Assembly: GCA_037039685.1 (NCBI GenBank)
Contig: JAWNGF010000007.1
Coordinates: 2,418,001 to 2,482,000, forward strand
DNA length: 64,000 bases
Source: Ceratobasidium sp. AG-K
Lineage: Eukaryota; Basidiomycota; Agaricomycetes; Cantharellales; Ceratobasidiaceae
Direction of reading: 5' to 3'
This document shows, piece after piece, positions 47,813-59,427 of the stretch. How positions within the stretch are numbered: position 1 is the first letter of the stretch; every line of letters starts with the position of its first letter. The position numbers and the translations under genes are program-made. Under the pieces are notes generated by a model, which did no database searches, was not told where the DNA came from, and saw nothing but the letters and a program-made list of their open reading frames with translations.

Positions 47813-48073
47813 ATAAAGTCTCTTGTTGTAGTCGTCTTGGTTTAGAATACGTTTGCCGTATGTTGAAGCCGCGTATCTAGTCTCATCATAATAGTTACGT
47901 GGGTGTGGCAGTGCATAAATAGCACGTTCGTAGAGTTCGTTTCGCACGGCCATCTCACATCTAATAGCCACATGGTCAAAACATGTGCGCTGAACAACCT
48001 CGGACAGTGCCATGCCACTGGCACCTAGTTCAACACCCTGATCATCTGGAAGCGCCGATAACGAACTCGGCAA
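47795..48073 (-). CDS. Hypothetical, C-terminal exon only
   Basis: An open frame of 92 codons with protein-like composition (RTCFDHVAIRCEMAVRNELY, ALPHPRNYYDETRYAAS) ends at 47,797-47,795, overlapping the last 18 bases of the DUF6535 gene on the other strand. No upstream exon or known family is recognised, so it may be a relic. Confidence 0.3.
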   Translation of the reverse strand: MPSSLSALPDDQGVELGASGMALSEVVQRTCFDHVAIRCEMAVRNELYERAIYALPHPRNYYDETRYAASTYGKRILNQDDYNKRLYLLATK

Positions 48074-48219
48074 CCTCGAATCATACCTATTACTTCATTA
48101 TGGTCTAGATATTTGATTCACATACTTAAAGCACCGTCTGAAAATGTATTTATCTGAAGACTCAGCGCAGAAACGGTTCACCGAGGGGAAGACCGTCACA
48201 CGCCCTTCCCTATCCTCAC

Positions 48220-48536
48220 TTTAAGGGATACACCGGACTGGCACAGCGCCAAATGGGTTGAAGGTGTAAAATTCGACATGGATCACCCCTTGGTCGTCGA
48301 TATGATAATATCAATCCCTGTCCCGTTCGCCCTTGTCAAGCACAGGGCTGTTTGAGCGGCTCCAAACCACTGGAGCTCCAAATGGATTCTCGACAGGAAG
48401 CTGCACCGTGGACCTTTCCTCGTCGGACGAGGGATCATCGGAGTCTTCGGCAGCAACTCCAGAGCTAACGACTACCCGCCCCTCTTCCTCGCTCAACGAA
48501 GAGTCTGCGGCTTGGGCGGGGAACGCGGGGTAGGGA
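48220..48536 (-). pseudogene. Relic of the NPF-repeat gene
   Basis: Minus-strand pieces read LPVENPFGAPVVWSRS (about 48,400-48,350) and GVIHVEFYTFNPFGAVPV (about 48,285-48,235). The latter resembles GAIHVDLPSFNPFASDEP at the start of the gene at 32,638. Frames are broken by stops and the order of the pieces is not that of the intact gene, so this is a decayed, probably rearranged paralogue. Confidence 0.55.
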
Positions 48537-49138
48537 GTTCGACAATCGACTATTCCTCCTCATTTTCAAGGGGAGTGGCGATCCCAGTAGGCCGGCCCTC
48601 ATCGAACGGAGTTGGACGTACCCGGCGAGGGAGCGAGTTAGAGTAAGGATCAGGCCTACATCGGCTCGGCTTGCACCAGGATAACCAGTTTGAATGTCTG
48701 TACTAACTCTTCCCTAACGAAGAAAACACCCTCTCTTTTTTTTGTCCCCGTAGTGTCAGCCATCACCAAACCACCCCGGTACCCAGCAAATGAACAGTAC
48801 GATTGCGTTGGCTTTGTCATTAATGCACATATAGTCAGTGCTGTCACACAGACTGAATATCCAAGTCGTTCGGCTGACACGGGTGATATTCAAAAAAATA
48901 AATGGGGTGCATGGATGGGGGATGAGAGAACCCGCCGTCCTGAGTTCAGGCGTTGCGCAACAGGGGAATGATAATGTGTTCAACCGCGAGTACAAGTAAC
49001 TCCGATCTGCTGCGTTATTCGCGATCGGCATTTGCGCGCGTCTTAGGTGTTTAACTTTGCGTGTAGTCATCGAATCGTCATTTGAGAAATTTCTGCGTAC
49101 TACAAGTCATTACAAAGCGCCCCGACCTCGTAGCAATA
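48537..49138. other. Intergenic, no gene supported
   Basis: Short overlapping ORFs on both strands without domains. The right end is the 3' flank of the ATPase gene. Confidence 0.4.
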
Positions 49139-52100
49139 TCAAGCATGAGCCTTTTTCTCCAAATCCACTGTCTGTGATCCTGAGCTTCCAGTCGCCACCC
49201 GCTCGAGCTCAGCCGGTCGCACGACATCAGCCGATGCACCCCATCCTCTGCTTTCTCCAAGTCGGATATACCACTCCTTGCTCCGAACAAACAGCTTCCA
49301 AAGTTCAGCGGCTGCAACAAACACAAGCGTCATGCCAATAATCAAGCCCCATTCCCAAGTAATTCCACTCTGGTAGAACACTCGGGTGTTGAGTCCGGGA
49401 ACGTAGATGGCAATGGGAACAGTCACACAGCCGAATATGACGGACCAAAATAGGACTGGGTTGCTCCAAATGTCCTTGATGAAGAGCTGGCCGGGGGTGA
49501 TATTGAACATGGAGCGATCGAGCGCCTTCAGTTCCCAAGCCTGGACCTAAATTAGCTGAGTATCTCTTTGAGGGACAAAAAACTCACAAAGATTAGGATT
49601 TCGAATGTCATAGTAGCAAACGCGGTGGAACGTGCCCGGTAGACCGGTCCACATATCTCGCTGTGTTGGCGATTACAATCATGACCAAGATTGCCGCCAT
49701 TGGCTCCGTAGATGACGATCACAAACTAATAGAGTCGATTATTATTGAGATCCTTGTCCACTAGCATATTACTCACAGCAAGCAGCGAGGTAGCCCCCAT
49801 AACCACACCATCTGAGGACATCAAGTCAGCGCTATGCTATCAGAAAGCTCGGTCACGACTCACAAAACATAATCTCGATGATGATCTGGAGGGCAAATAC
49901 ACCGGTCTTGGGATTATGGGGCGGACGGTTCATGATATTGATCGCAGGCTTCTCGAGCCCCAGTCCGAATGCGGGTGGACCGGAGGTTACCATGTTGATC
50001 CAGAGGATAGCCAGCGGGCTCAACGGGAATACACTCGCACCCGCCTGATCGACAAAGCATAGCCCAATAACCAGGAGGACGACTTCACCCACATTAGTGG
50101 CGAGCAGGTGCAAGACGAAGCGTTGAATGTTGTCGAATATCCTGCGGCCTTCGCGGATGGCGGATCGGATCGAGTCAAAGTTGTCATCGGTGAGCACAAG
50201 ATCGGATGCGTCCTTGGCTACGTCTGATCCGCCCATACCCATGGCGACACCCACGGGGGCAAGCTTCAGCGAAGGACCGTCTAGGTGAAAGTCAGTAAAA
50301 GAGCACGCATATATGGTCATCGACATACCATTCACACCATCACCCGTCATTGCCATATACTTTCTCCTTCTCGAGCCAGCCTGAATCATCCGAACCTTGG
50401 TTTGGGGCGCACACCTCGCAATTACGAGTGGCAGCTCAGGAAGCGCATCGATCTCGGCGTCGGTCAGTCTATCGAACTCGGCGGCAGTCATAATTTCGCC
50501 CTTGCGACGGTGGGGACCAATGATCTCGATTTCGCGTGCGATGGCGGCAGCAGTTGCGGCGTGGTCACCCGTGAGCATGTGTACTGTGATCCCAGCCTCA
50601 CGACAGGCACGAACGGCTTCGCGAGATTCGGGGCGAGGAGGGTCATAGATTCCCACGAGACCGAGGAAAGTCATGCCGCGCTCAACATTGGCACGTTCGG
50701 AGCCTGGGTCCTGAGACGAGACAAAGGTTTCCGAGGCGCGTCGGGCGGAGAGCGCAATGACACGGAGGCCTTGAGCAGCTAGAGTTTCGGTCTGTGTGAG
50801 GGTAGCGACGGTGAACGAGTCTGTGAGTGGCATGGCGTCCTCGATGGATGAAGTCGGAGTAGCGAGACAAGTAGAGCTTGCGGCAAGGACATTTTCGACC
50901 TATTATCATGTCAATATTCGCCAACGCTCGCAATGCCAAACTACTCACCGCTCCCTTGAGTAAAATCAAGTTTTGTTCAGGGCGTTCCCGATCAGAATAC
51001 ACCACAGTCATCCGTTTCAACTCGGAATCAAACGGAAACTCGGAGAGGAGACGGTATCGCTGAGATCCACCGCTCTCGTTCTGGGGCTGAACCAAAGTCG
51101 GACGGCCCAACCCCATCTTGTGTGCGAGAACCTGGAGTGCAACCTCGGTCGGATCACCAGTCGACTTCCACGCCCCACTCGCATTTTGCGAAATGCTCGC
51201 CATGTTACACATACCCGCGCACTCGATAATCCCAAGCAGACCAGCGTCAATTGAGCCGGCGTCCACCGGGCGGTCCTCCTCGAGAACACGGCCCTCGGGG
51301 CAAAGCGCTTCCGCTCCAGACTCGACACTAAGCATGCGCGAACTCGGACCAGCAGCTGCGTTTTGGGGTCCCTCGCCCGGAATTTTCTCGTCGGCACCGA
51401 GCCTGCCAGAAGCAATCCAGAGTTTTCGGACGACCATTTTTCCTTGTGTGAGCGTTCCAGTCTTATCGGAGCATACATCCGTTACGCCGCCCAGGGCCTC
51501 GAGCGCGTTGAGTCGACGAACGATGACGTGTTGTTTGGCCATGCGAGACGTTCCGGCGGACATGGTAATCGTCAAGACAGCGATGAGTGACTCGGGAATG
51601 ACTGCGATACCGAGACTGAGAGTACTACTTAGTATACTTGGGTGCGTGTTAGACGAGATCAACTTACGCAATTGCATATATAGCAACTTCATTAGTAACC
51701 TTGAACTTGGCGACGGCAAAGACAATAATAGCGAGGATAACAGCGCACTAGAGCCGGGTTAGGGATTGACGTTATGACGTTGAAAACGACTTACAACAAA
51801 CAGCGTATAGGCGACTTTGGCCATTTTAACTTGAAGAGGAGTACCCGAGCGAAGCCCCCTAAACTGAGATCAGCAAATGATGACCGACGAAGAATGGTTA
51901 AACTCACAAGAACACCAATACCTTCTCTAGGACACGAGAGGCAATGCCAGGCCTGGCACCGGAGGAATTCCCACCGTTGGCCTGCTTGCCCTTCATGGCG
52001 TTTGCGATTGCACCGACCTGAGTATTCATTCCAGTCGCAACCACTACGCCGGTCGCACGACCTTTGACAACGTTGGAAGAAGAAAATGCCATGTTGATGC

Positions 52101-52868
52101 GGTCGCCCACGCCAATGCCGCCATCCGGGCTCACAGGATCGCTTGTCCCTTCCGCAGGAGGCTTGGGGTCCGAGTCACCATTACCCAACCGGTGAACGAT
52201 TTTGGACACCGGCAGGGCCTCGCCTGTCAATAGAGCCTCGTCGCATTCCAGGTTCGAAGCAGTCAAAAGACGGAGATCGGCAGGCACAACGTCACCCAGT
52301 TTGATCATGACGATATCTCCGGGTACGAGATGCTTCGAAGCGACCGTACGCGTTTCTCCACCACGGAGAACGACCGCGGTCGGGGACGAGAGAGACCTCA
52401 GCGAGTCCATAGTTTTTTCGGCCTTGTATTCCTGGATGAATCCAACCACAACGTTGATAGTGATAACGGCCGTAATGACTGCGCCTTCGATCCAGTCTTG
52501 AACTCCATACGAGAGCGCACAAGCGGCCACAAGCACCAGAGTCAATGCATTGGCCATCTGGCGAATCAGGACCTTGATTGGAGAAACGCCCCCTTGGTTG
52601 TCGAGGGCGTTCTCACCGTACCTATGGGACTGGGTTGCAGGGTGAGACTGTATTGGTCCCAGGTGCTCTCAACTTACTTGGCGATCCGGTGCTCTGCCTC
52701 TTCGTCGCCGAGTCCATCATGTTCGCTGGTCTGTAACTCTCGGAGGATATCCGCGGCATCGAATAGGTGGGCGCGTTCACAGAGTGGAATATGGTTGGAC
52801 TGTGGCTCGCGTTCCTTGCCCTTCTGGTCATTGTGCTGGCCAGGACGTTGAGGGGAAAGCAGTCCCAT
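49139..52868 (-). CDS. ENA-type (P-type IID) cation-transporting ATPase
   Basis: About ten exons encode a full P-type ATPase. The N-terminal cytosolic part (ATG at 52,868 preferred; upstream ATGs are not in frame) is followed by paired membrane helices (MANALTLVLVAACALSYGV...), the actuator motif LLTGEALPVSK, IPESLIAVLTITMSAGTSRM in helix 4 (typical of ENA pumps), the phosphorylation site CSDKTGTLTQGKM, the nucleotide-binding TGDPTEVALQVLAHK, MLTGDHAATAAAIA, the hinge MTGDGVNDGPSLKLA (split by an intron at about 50,282) and C-terminal helices. It ends at TGA 49,139. ENA pumps export Na+ or K+ across the plasma membrane and confer salt and high-pH tolerance. The substrate is inferred from family only. 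Confidence 0.85.
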
Positions 52869-54602
52869 ATCGAACCCGAGGGCAAATCGACGGTCTTGCC
52901 ATTCAGACAAGTGGTCCTTTAGTAGTTTTCCCGTTTTCACTCATGCCGATGCCATCTTGCCTTGCTTGGCCGATCTTGGAGTCTTGGCGATGCCGTACGC
53001 CACTTGCGGTCTAGTTGAGTGGAGTAAAATTTTAATCGCTTGGCAGGATTCAGAAGCCAGTTTTGTCGATCCCTCTACGTGGCATGATGAAGCCAAGTCT
53101 TTTACCTATCACTCCATAATTTAGTCCCGGTACGGATAACAGCTAGGTGTCCTTACTGGTAGGTAGCATAGAGTTATCACTATAGCCGATAATTAAAGTT
53201 TCCTTTCGAGCTGATATCTGAGTTACAGAGGTCGAGAAGTAGACATTGAGGCCGTAATAATATGGCATAAAGGCCAGGTTGGTGGTTGGCAACTGGATGG
53301 AAGTGCGAGCAGTGAGTTCATACCACGTGACTCTTGGCTACCATCGTTTATTTGAATAGACCAACGGCACAGCAAGCCCGAGCGAGACGAACGTTTGACC
53401 CCAAATTGTTTACGTTTTATGGATTCTTTGAGTAAACTGAGCTCAACTTTATACGTAACCCACGTTCCGGGACATACCAAATCTGTGAATAACACCACAC
53501 CAATGCAAGGGCCTGGCAATTCACCCTCAGCGATAGAATTCTGACCCGTAATTTGGTTTTATGCAGCCGCGTACGCGAGTGACAAAGTTTTAATGATAGA
53601 GCTTATTTCGGTATGCGCGTCCAATCTGGTATTGTATTTGCATCTAGTTTGCGTCCGATGAGGCGCACGTCCCGTGTCAGTGTATTCAACATATCGACTG
53701 CAGGTGTTGTGGCCAGTTTTGTTTGGTATGATCCGCGGTCGCTACTGGATTAGATATAATACTACTCGAACTTGCATTCCACGACGAGCGATGTTACCCA
53801 CAGGAAGCTCACATGCTTATTGCCGCGCTATTACCCAATGAACGTCGGTCCCTGGATCCAGCAATTACCGAGCCCCTAATACTTTAAACGCAGGGCGATA
53901 GGACGAAACCGAGTGTCTCCCGGAGGATGATGGAGATTTAAGCACCATGCCTGCTAGGTCAGCAATGGATCATTCTCCCAGGGAGTGCGGTGTCAGTCAA
54001 TGGATGGGCAGTCGGAGGCCGACCAGATTAAATTTACAATCGGGTTCGACTCGTCAAGCGTAAGTTTGGGCGAGGGGACAGTTCGCGCAAATGATCGAAA
54101 AGAAAAATCAGGTACTGTGGTCGCTGGATGTCAACGAAGCGCCGGCCTTTGACATTTTGACACAAGCGACGCAATGACAAATCACCCGGTGGGCTGTTCC
54201 CGACCACGGCTCACCTTGTACCGTTCGGCTAACGAGTCTCCGCTGCCTATCCTGGACGGGCTGTAAACATGCCGGAGCGATCACGACACGCCCTGCTTCC
54301 ATATTAGGAACTGCTCGATATCGGCTCCCAGGTACCAACATTCCAGGTTTTGAATGCGAGGTACTGTATGGCTGGACGTCGGCGACAACAGACACGGAAC
54401 AGAGTTACCGAGCGATTACTTTCCATGTTCGATATCCAGATTCCCGATTGCGACCCAATGGGGCTTTTGACGTTTTCGCGCCACTGCGTAAGATATAAAA
54501 AGCGACCGCTGCGATCCTCTAACATCGTCAACCAACGGTTTGCTACTTGGCCTACCCGACTCATCCACTTATCCCCACTACCAACATCTCCTTTCGTGCA
54601 AC
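52869..54602. other. ATPase upstream region, duplication junction and family-gene promoter
   Basis: Homology to base 1 of the window begins at 53,036, only about 170 bases upstream of the chosen ATPase start. From there the sequence copies 1-1,571 and contains no gene. The TATA box of the 54,603 gene is at about 54,494-54,500. Confidence 0.6.
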
Positions 54603-55407
54603 ATGGCCTCTAAGACTTTGCATTTCTATGCATATGGGCTCCAAAAGTAGGTTCATGTATCCAACTTCGTTTGCAGACTCTAACATGAAAGCCTTAGGGA
54701 CACCACTGTGATGCTCATGTTCGAGCCTCCCCAGACGTCCAAGCTGTTCCGTGACCAGTTCCCCGTCGTGTGGAGTTAGTCCTTGCTTTCACTTCGCTTA
54801 CTACTCCTAACATTTAATTCAGAGGTCATCTCCTTCCGTGCCAAGGGCCATGCCAAGGCTTCCGTCAACTATGCTTCCCGCCTTGCATTCGGTTACGCCC
54901 AGACCGACCAGGACAATCTCGTCGACTCGGCTGCCTGGGTTGAAGTCAAGAGCGGCGACATCAGCAACATCACCGGTGGACCCGGTCAAAAACGATTCGG
55001 TGATCTTGCAAAAGGAAGCGACACCAAGCTGCTCGTGTGCAAGAACAACACCGACAGCCGCGCTAATTTGAGCATCGGGTTCGTGAAGGGAGATGGGATC
55101 GACCAGCGCTATGAGCCTACGCTGGTATGGGCCGGAGTTGGGTCGAAATCGAACGTGACTGCTCAGTTCACTCCTACTCTGACTGCATATGTGACTCGTG
55201 AATACAAAGGTTTGTCTCTTACACCGTAATGTAAAACTGGGAACTAACTATTAATTGTATGCAGCAACCGAGATGCTCCGTGGTGAGGTTGAGACTGACG
55301 CCATCTGGACCTGCAACCTCAATGAGCTCGATGATGTTACTGGCTGGAACTTTATTGAAGATGACGCCTCTGGTGGTTTTAGCATTGAGCGCGCTGCCCG
55401 GGTCTGA
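54603..55407 (+). CDS. 216-aa family protein, right duplicate
   Basis: Duplicate of the gene at 1,572 with the same four exons. Splice sites and frame are intact. Visible differences in the product are minor (for example GDISNITGG for GDISSITGG) and the first intron is 2 nt longer. Flanks, promoter and 3' region are duplicated with it. Confidence 0.8.
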
Positions 55408-56135
55408 GTGGGATGGAAGTGCTTGCTCGACGGTGTTTCCCTGGGGTTGTTCGGGGTTTGGTTTCATATGTAACTCTAAAGTGGTTTGCGCATTAATTTT
55501 CTTGCATTCTGGAACTCAGCCTAGACTCGAGTGTGGGGAAGCATGAGATTGTCGCCATCGGGGATACATTTGGCTCCTCCGAACCGACGCAAAATCAAGC
55601 GCTTTCCACTTTTACTCGGGTGCTAGTGGTGGTGGGAGGCTCAATATTACGACTTTACTGTTACAGTAATTGCCAAGCAAGAGAAAATTTTTGAACCCGA
55701 CCTATGTCAGTTGGATTTTTCGCTTTTTTCGATGCCTCGGGTGACTGCGATTCGCATATATGGATAAAGCTCATATATTTCCAAGCTTGGTCGCTGATAT
55801 CAACGATGTCCAAGAATAACATTCTTTATTTATATCCTTAACAACCCAAAAGGTCCTTGTAACGTTACGTGTTGTCATCTTGAGTAATGTGATTTGAGGA
55901 CACAGCATTGAGGTTACGCACCGCCTTCGGCAAAGCCTCTCGACCCTCATATGCTGCTCGGGGGGAAATCGTCGGTTCCATTGCTCTTTGGTCCCTCCCC
56001 CTTCCATACATTCTCGTTTCTTTTGCCACGGTTCCCCTCGTATGCGAATACTGTACACTCCTCCCCGCTCCTTTGCTTGAAATTAAACTCTCCTATTCCG
56101 TCACCTAACCTACTCCTTTCGACGGATCGGCTCTC
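55408..56135. other. Intergenic, duplicate of 2,375-3,102
   Basis: Nothing coding is supported, as in the left copy. Confidence 0.5.
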
Positions 56136-58042
56136 ATGAAATCACAGCTTTCATCGTTGATTCGGCCAGTCGATTGCTTACGTTCTGCCAAAGTTAGGAA
56201 TCAAGCCCGCGATGATTTTATTTCTGGATCTCTAGCCTCTTCAGCTGCCTTTCTTCGCGACTTATCTGATTGGACAAGTAGCCGTCAAAGGGGCGATCCC
56301 TGCTCCATGAAATTTCACATTGAATGGCAACACCCCGACTGCAAGGTAATGAAGTGGTACGAAATGCAAACAAAGGGCTCCACCGGCTTTTCATCTATTC
56401 AACACTGGCGAAATCTTGACTCACAGTTCTACCACGAATTTCTCATTATTCAACTCGATGATGGGGCCGCTTGCCGAGTAGAACGAATGGGAGATGGTTC
56501 GCGCACAGACGCAATTCGTCGGATAGGTTGCACAGCCTACGACATCATCCAGTGGTTCTCGGCCGAGGACCATAGTAACAAACAATGGTCCCGGGGATCT
56601 GACGAAATGATAATCCAGGTGGACTTCCCCCGTTCTTTCGATCTGCTCGACGTACTAGCTATCTGTTACACTATGCAGAGAAAGTGCCCTCGAACTTCTG
56701 TTTACACGTTACAACGGTACAATTGCTACTTTCTCTGCTACACTATTCTATCAGTGCTTACTCGTCGACTGGAGCTATGGGAGGCCCAGATCACGTCAAG
56801 TAAAGTATCAAACATATTTGGTAAAGTGCTCGATCAGTTACCATATCTGGAGTCCCGAAATGCTATGGAGTATGTGCTACTTGAGGTTTGCCCACAGTTT
56901 GTTCCCGATGGCCCAGACCCACTCGGAGTTATCCTTGAGGCACTTCGATCGGATATCCCACACCGTGATGTTAGCGTCATGCGAGACGATGTCTCCATGA
57001 TATTATGGCAAAAGAATCTTCACTTGGCCATCAGGAAATCGGTTCTAGAATGGGTACCCCCATTACTGTCCACTCGCCTAGACCTATTTTATGATCCCCT
57101 GGGCCTCATCTGCGACAAACCATTAGTCCCTCAGATCTCTTCACTTGAACCTGTATTGTTGAAAGACCTCCGTAGACTCTCGACGGATGTCATGAAAACC
57201 GTGTTGGACCGAGACGCCGATCACTGGGAGTGGAGATACCGGACAATAAAACAAGAAAGCCGACTATCGCTAGCAATGCGAGCAGCTCTCACCATAGCGA
57301 GGGCACGGCACCCTCGTGGGTTGATTTTTGCTGCGATGGAGTCGCTTGGCTGTAGAAAGAACAAAGTCGATGGTAGGTTTTGGCTACATACACAGCTTTG
57401 GTGCACTAAAACTAATCTAATGTGGCTTGCCAAATAGCTTCGCGGATTCATCGATATCCCAACTTCCAGTTCCTGGGGTTCAAGCCTTTTAAGCGGCTAA
57501 TTTGGGAAGTTGAACACCAACCTACGGTTGCTCTGGATTATGACTGGGAACTAGGTCTACTTGCATCGAACCATTGGATCGAAGGTCTCTTGCGCGCTCA
57601 CTCTAAATTCTATCCGCCCGATGCACCCAGCCCCACAAAAACACTGGATAATGCGTTTTGGGGTAGTACCATAGATTCTAGGTCTTGGCAGGACTGTTTC
57701 ACACGTTTCGTGTACGAATCCATTGCCGAAAACCTCAAATCTTCCCAGCATCACGTTGTGGTCCAGAGGGTAAGTATCGCATTTCATTATCACGCAATTC
57801 ACGGTGGCTTATCACGTTCCATCCACGGATTTTTTATAAAGCACTCTCTCGGAAGAGTGCAGCTGAGCGTCGCGGATTTTCAAGAGCACATACATAATCG
57901 AATCCGAGCCCATGCAGCTAGGATTGAATTCTACAAGCTTGCTGCAGCTCCGGCAGTTCAATCTGAGATCGAAGTAACGATGAGTGAAGTTTGGCGGGCG
58001 CTCCCTCATGGATTTGGAGCGATAGTGACACGGATTAATTAA
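56136..58042 (+). CDS. Conserved unknown protein, possible permuted papain-like fold, right duplicate
   Basis: Exons 56,136-57,372 and 57,438-58,042 repeat the gene at 3,103. The His100 and Asn196-Cys197 positions are kept; residue 195 is Tyr here and Cys in the left copy. Other differences are scattered single residues (for example RLSLAMRAALTIA for RPSLAMRAALAIA). The frame is intact and the same optional 93-nt in-frame intron is present. Confidence 0.72.
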
Positions 58043-59427
58043 TGGATATGCTAGATTATACATTAACATCTTTCTTTTTCTTCCCTATATTCTACTAATA
58101 CGAAATGACCGTCCTGGTCCGTCCTTTATGAAAGAATCGCCCTCTTGTCGTCTTCTATTGTATCTCCAATCGCTGAATAATTACTGTACTTTAGTTATCA
58201 AACTTATAATTACATTGGGAGGTCGTTCAACGCGCATATAGTCAGTATTGAGCGACGCGGCGGATGTCCAAAGCATATGGACGACAAGTAATAGTGCTGG
58301 GGTACATATGCGCATCGCCTCGATGGAACAGCAGCAACGCTCAAGTGCTGTGGATATTGGTTAAGATAAATAAGTTTCTAATTGTTATATACCCTATGGC
58401 AACAAGGGAGTGAAAGTCTTCCCACATTTTGGACTGATCCCAGCTGTGTTCCGCTCTCAGGGGGATTCGCCTGAGGATATCTGCCCCGAGTTCCATTTCG
58501 GGTTATCCGATAGAGCTGATGTCCCTCTTTCAACCAAAATCACACCAAAAGTAGTCGGAATTAGTACATTTCGTTCCTATGAGCTTCGTACACGAACAGA
58601 GTGCTTGGAGCAAGATTTGAAGCTTTTTAGAGTTGTCCCGGATTTCATGTAAAATATCATGTATAATCATGCAGTATAGTTCACCTAGCTCCTAGAGTAT
58701 GTGTTCTCGCGTACGCATCTGGTGAGTGTGCATTATTTCCCCACCACGTAAATGACTAGTATCCTAGGGGACTCCAAAAACGAAAAGAGTTGGCTTGTCT
58801 GGTTAAAATATGCTTAAGAACTTGCCTCGGTGGGCAATGGTAGTCTAAAACTGAAGCAATATACCACGCATGGGAAAGCCAGGTCATTGAAAATGAGATT
58901 ATTTTCCGATTAGCGGATTGCGCGACGAGATTAGCCTGGGATTGGAGATGAATTTCATATACCCAGTCCCTCACATACCCCCGTGGCTGCAGCCCTAGAC
59001 CCCTTCTAAGAAGGCTGGTTTATGAGACTAGGGTTATGGAGGGCCAGACATAGCTGCCGACTCGGGGGTGTTATCTTGAGATACCGATATGAGCGTGAAG
59101 ATTCTTTCAATACTTAGCGCACTTGGGTGAAATAGCCTAGCTAGTGAGAAACAACCAGGCCTAAGATATCTACAACACAGGATCGGGGGGGGGGGGGGGG
59201 GGGGCTTAACCATTAGAAGATGAAAATGCTACCCTCACTGTCCAGTTGCCAACGAACAACACATGTTCTCTAAATGAACAAGGATCCTCTGACTGGGCAA
59301 CATGTTATTGAGTACTACGGAGCATTTACAGAATATACCCAATCTAGCATAGGTGACGTCGCGAAAACTAAAGATAAAGTTGCTGACTACTAGGGCGAGC
59401 AAATCTGACAAGCTACTGATTCGTGGC
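58043..59427. other. Intergenic, duplicate of 5,010-6,389
   Basis: Includes the 20-G homopolymer at 59,185-59,204. The 80-codon ORF (58,410-58,652) is again open but unsupported. Confidence 0.4.
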
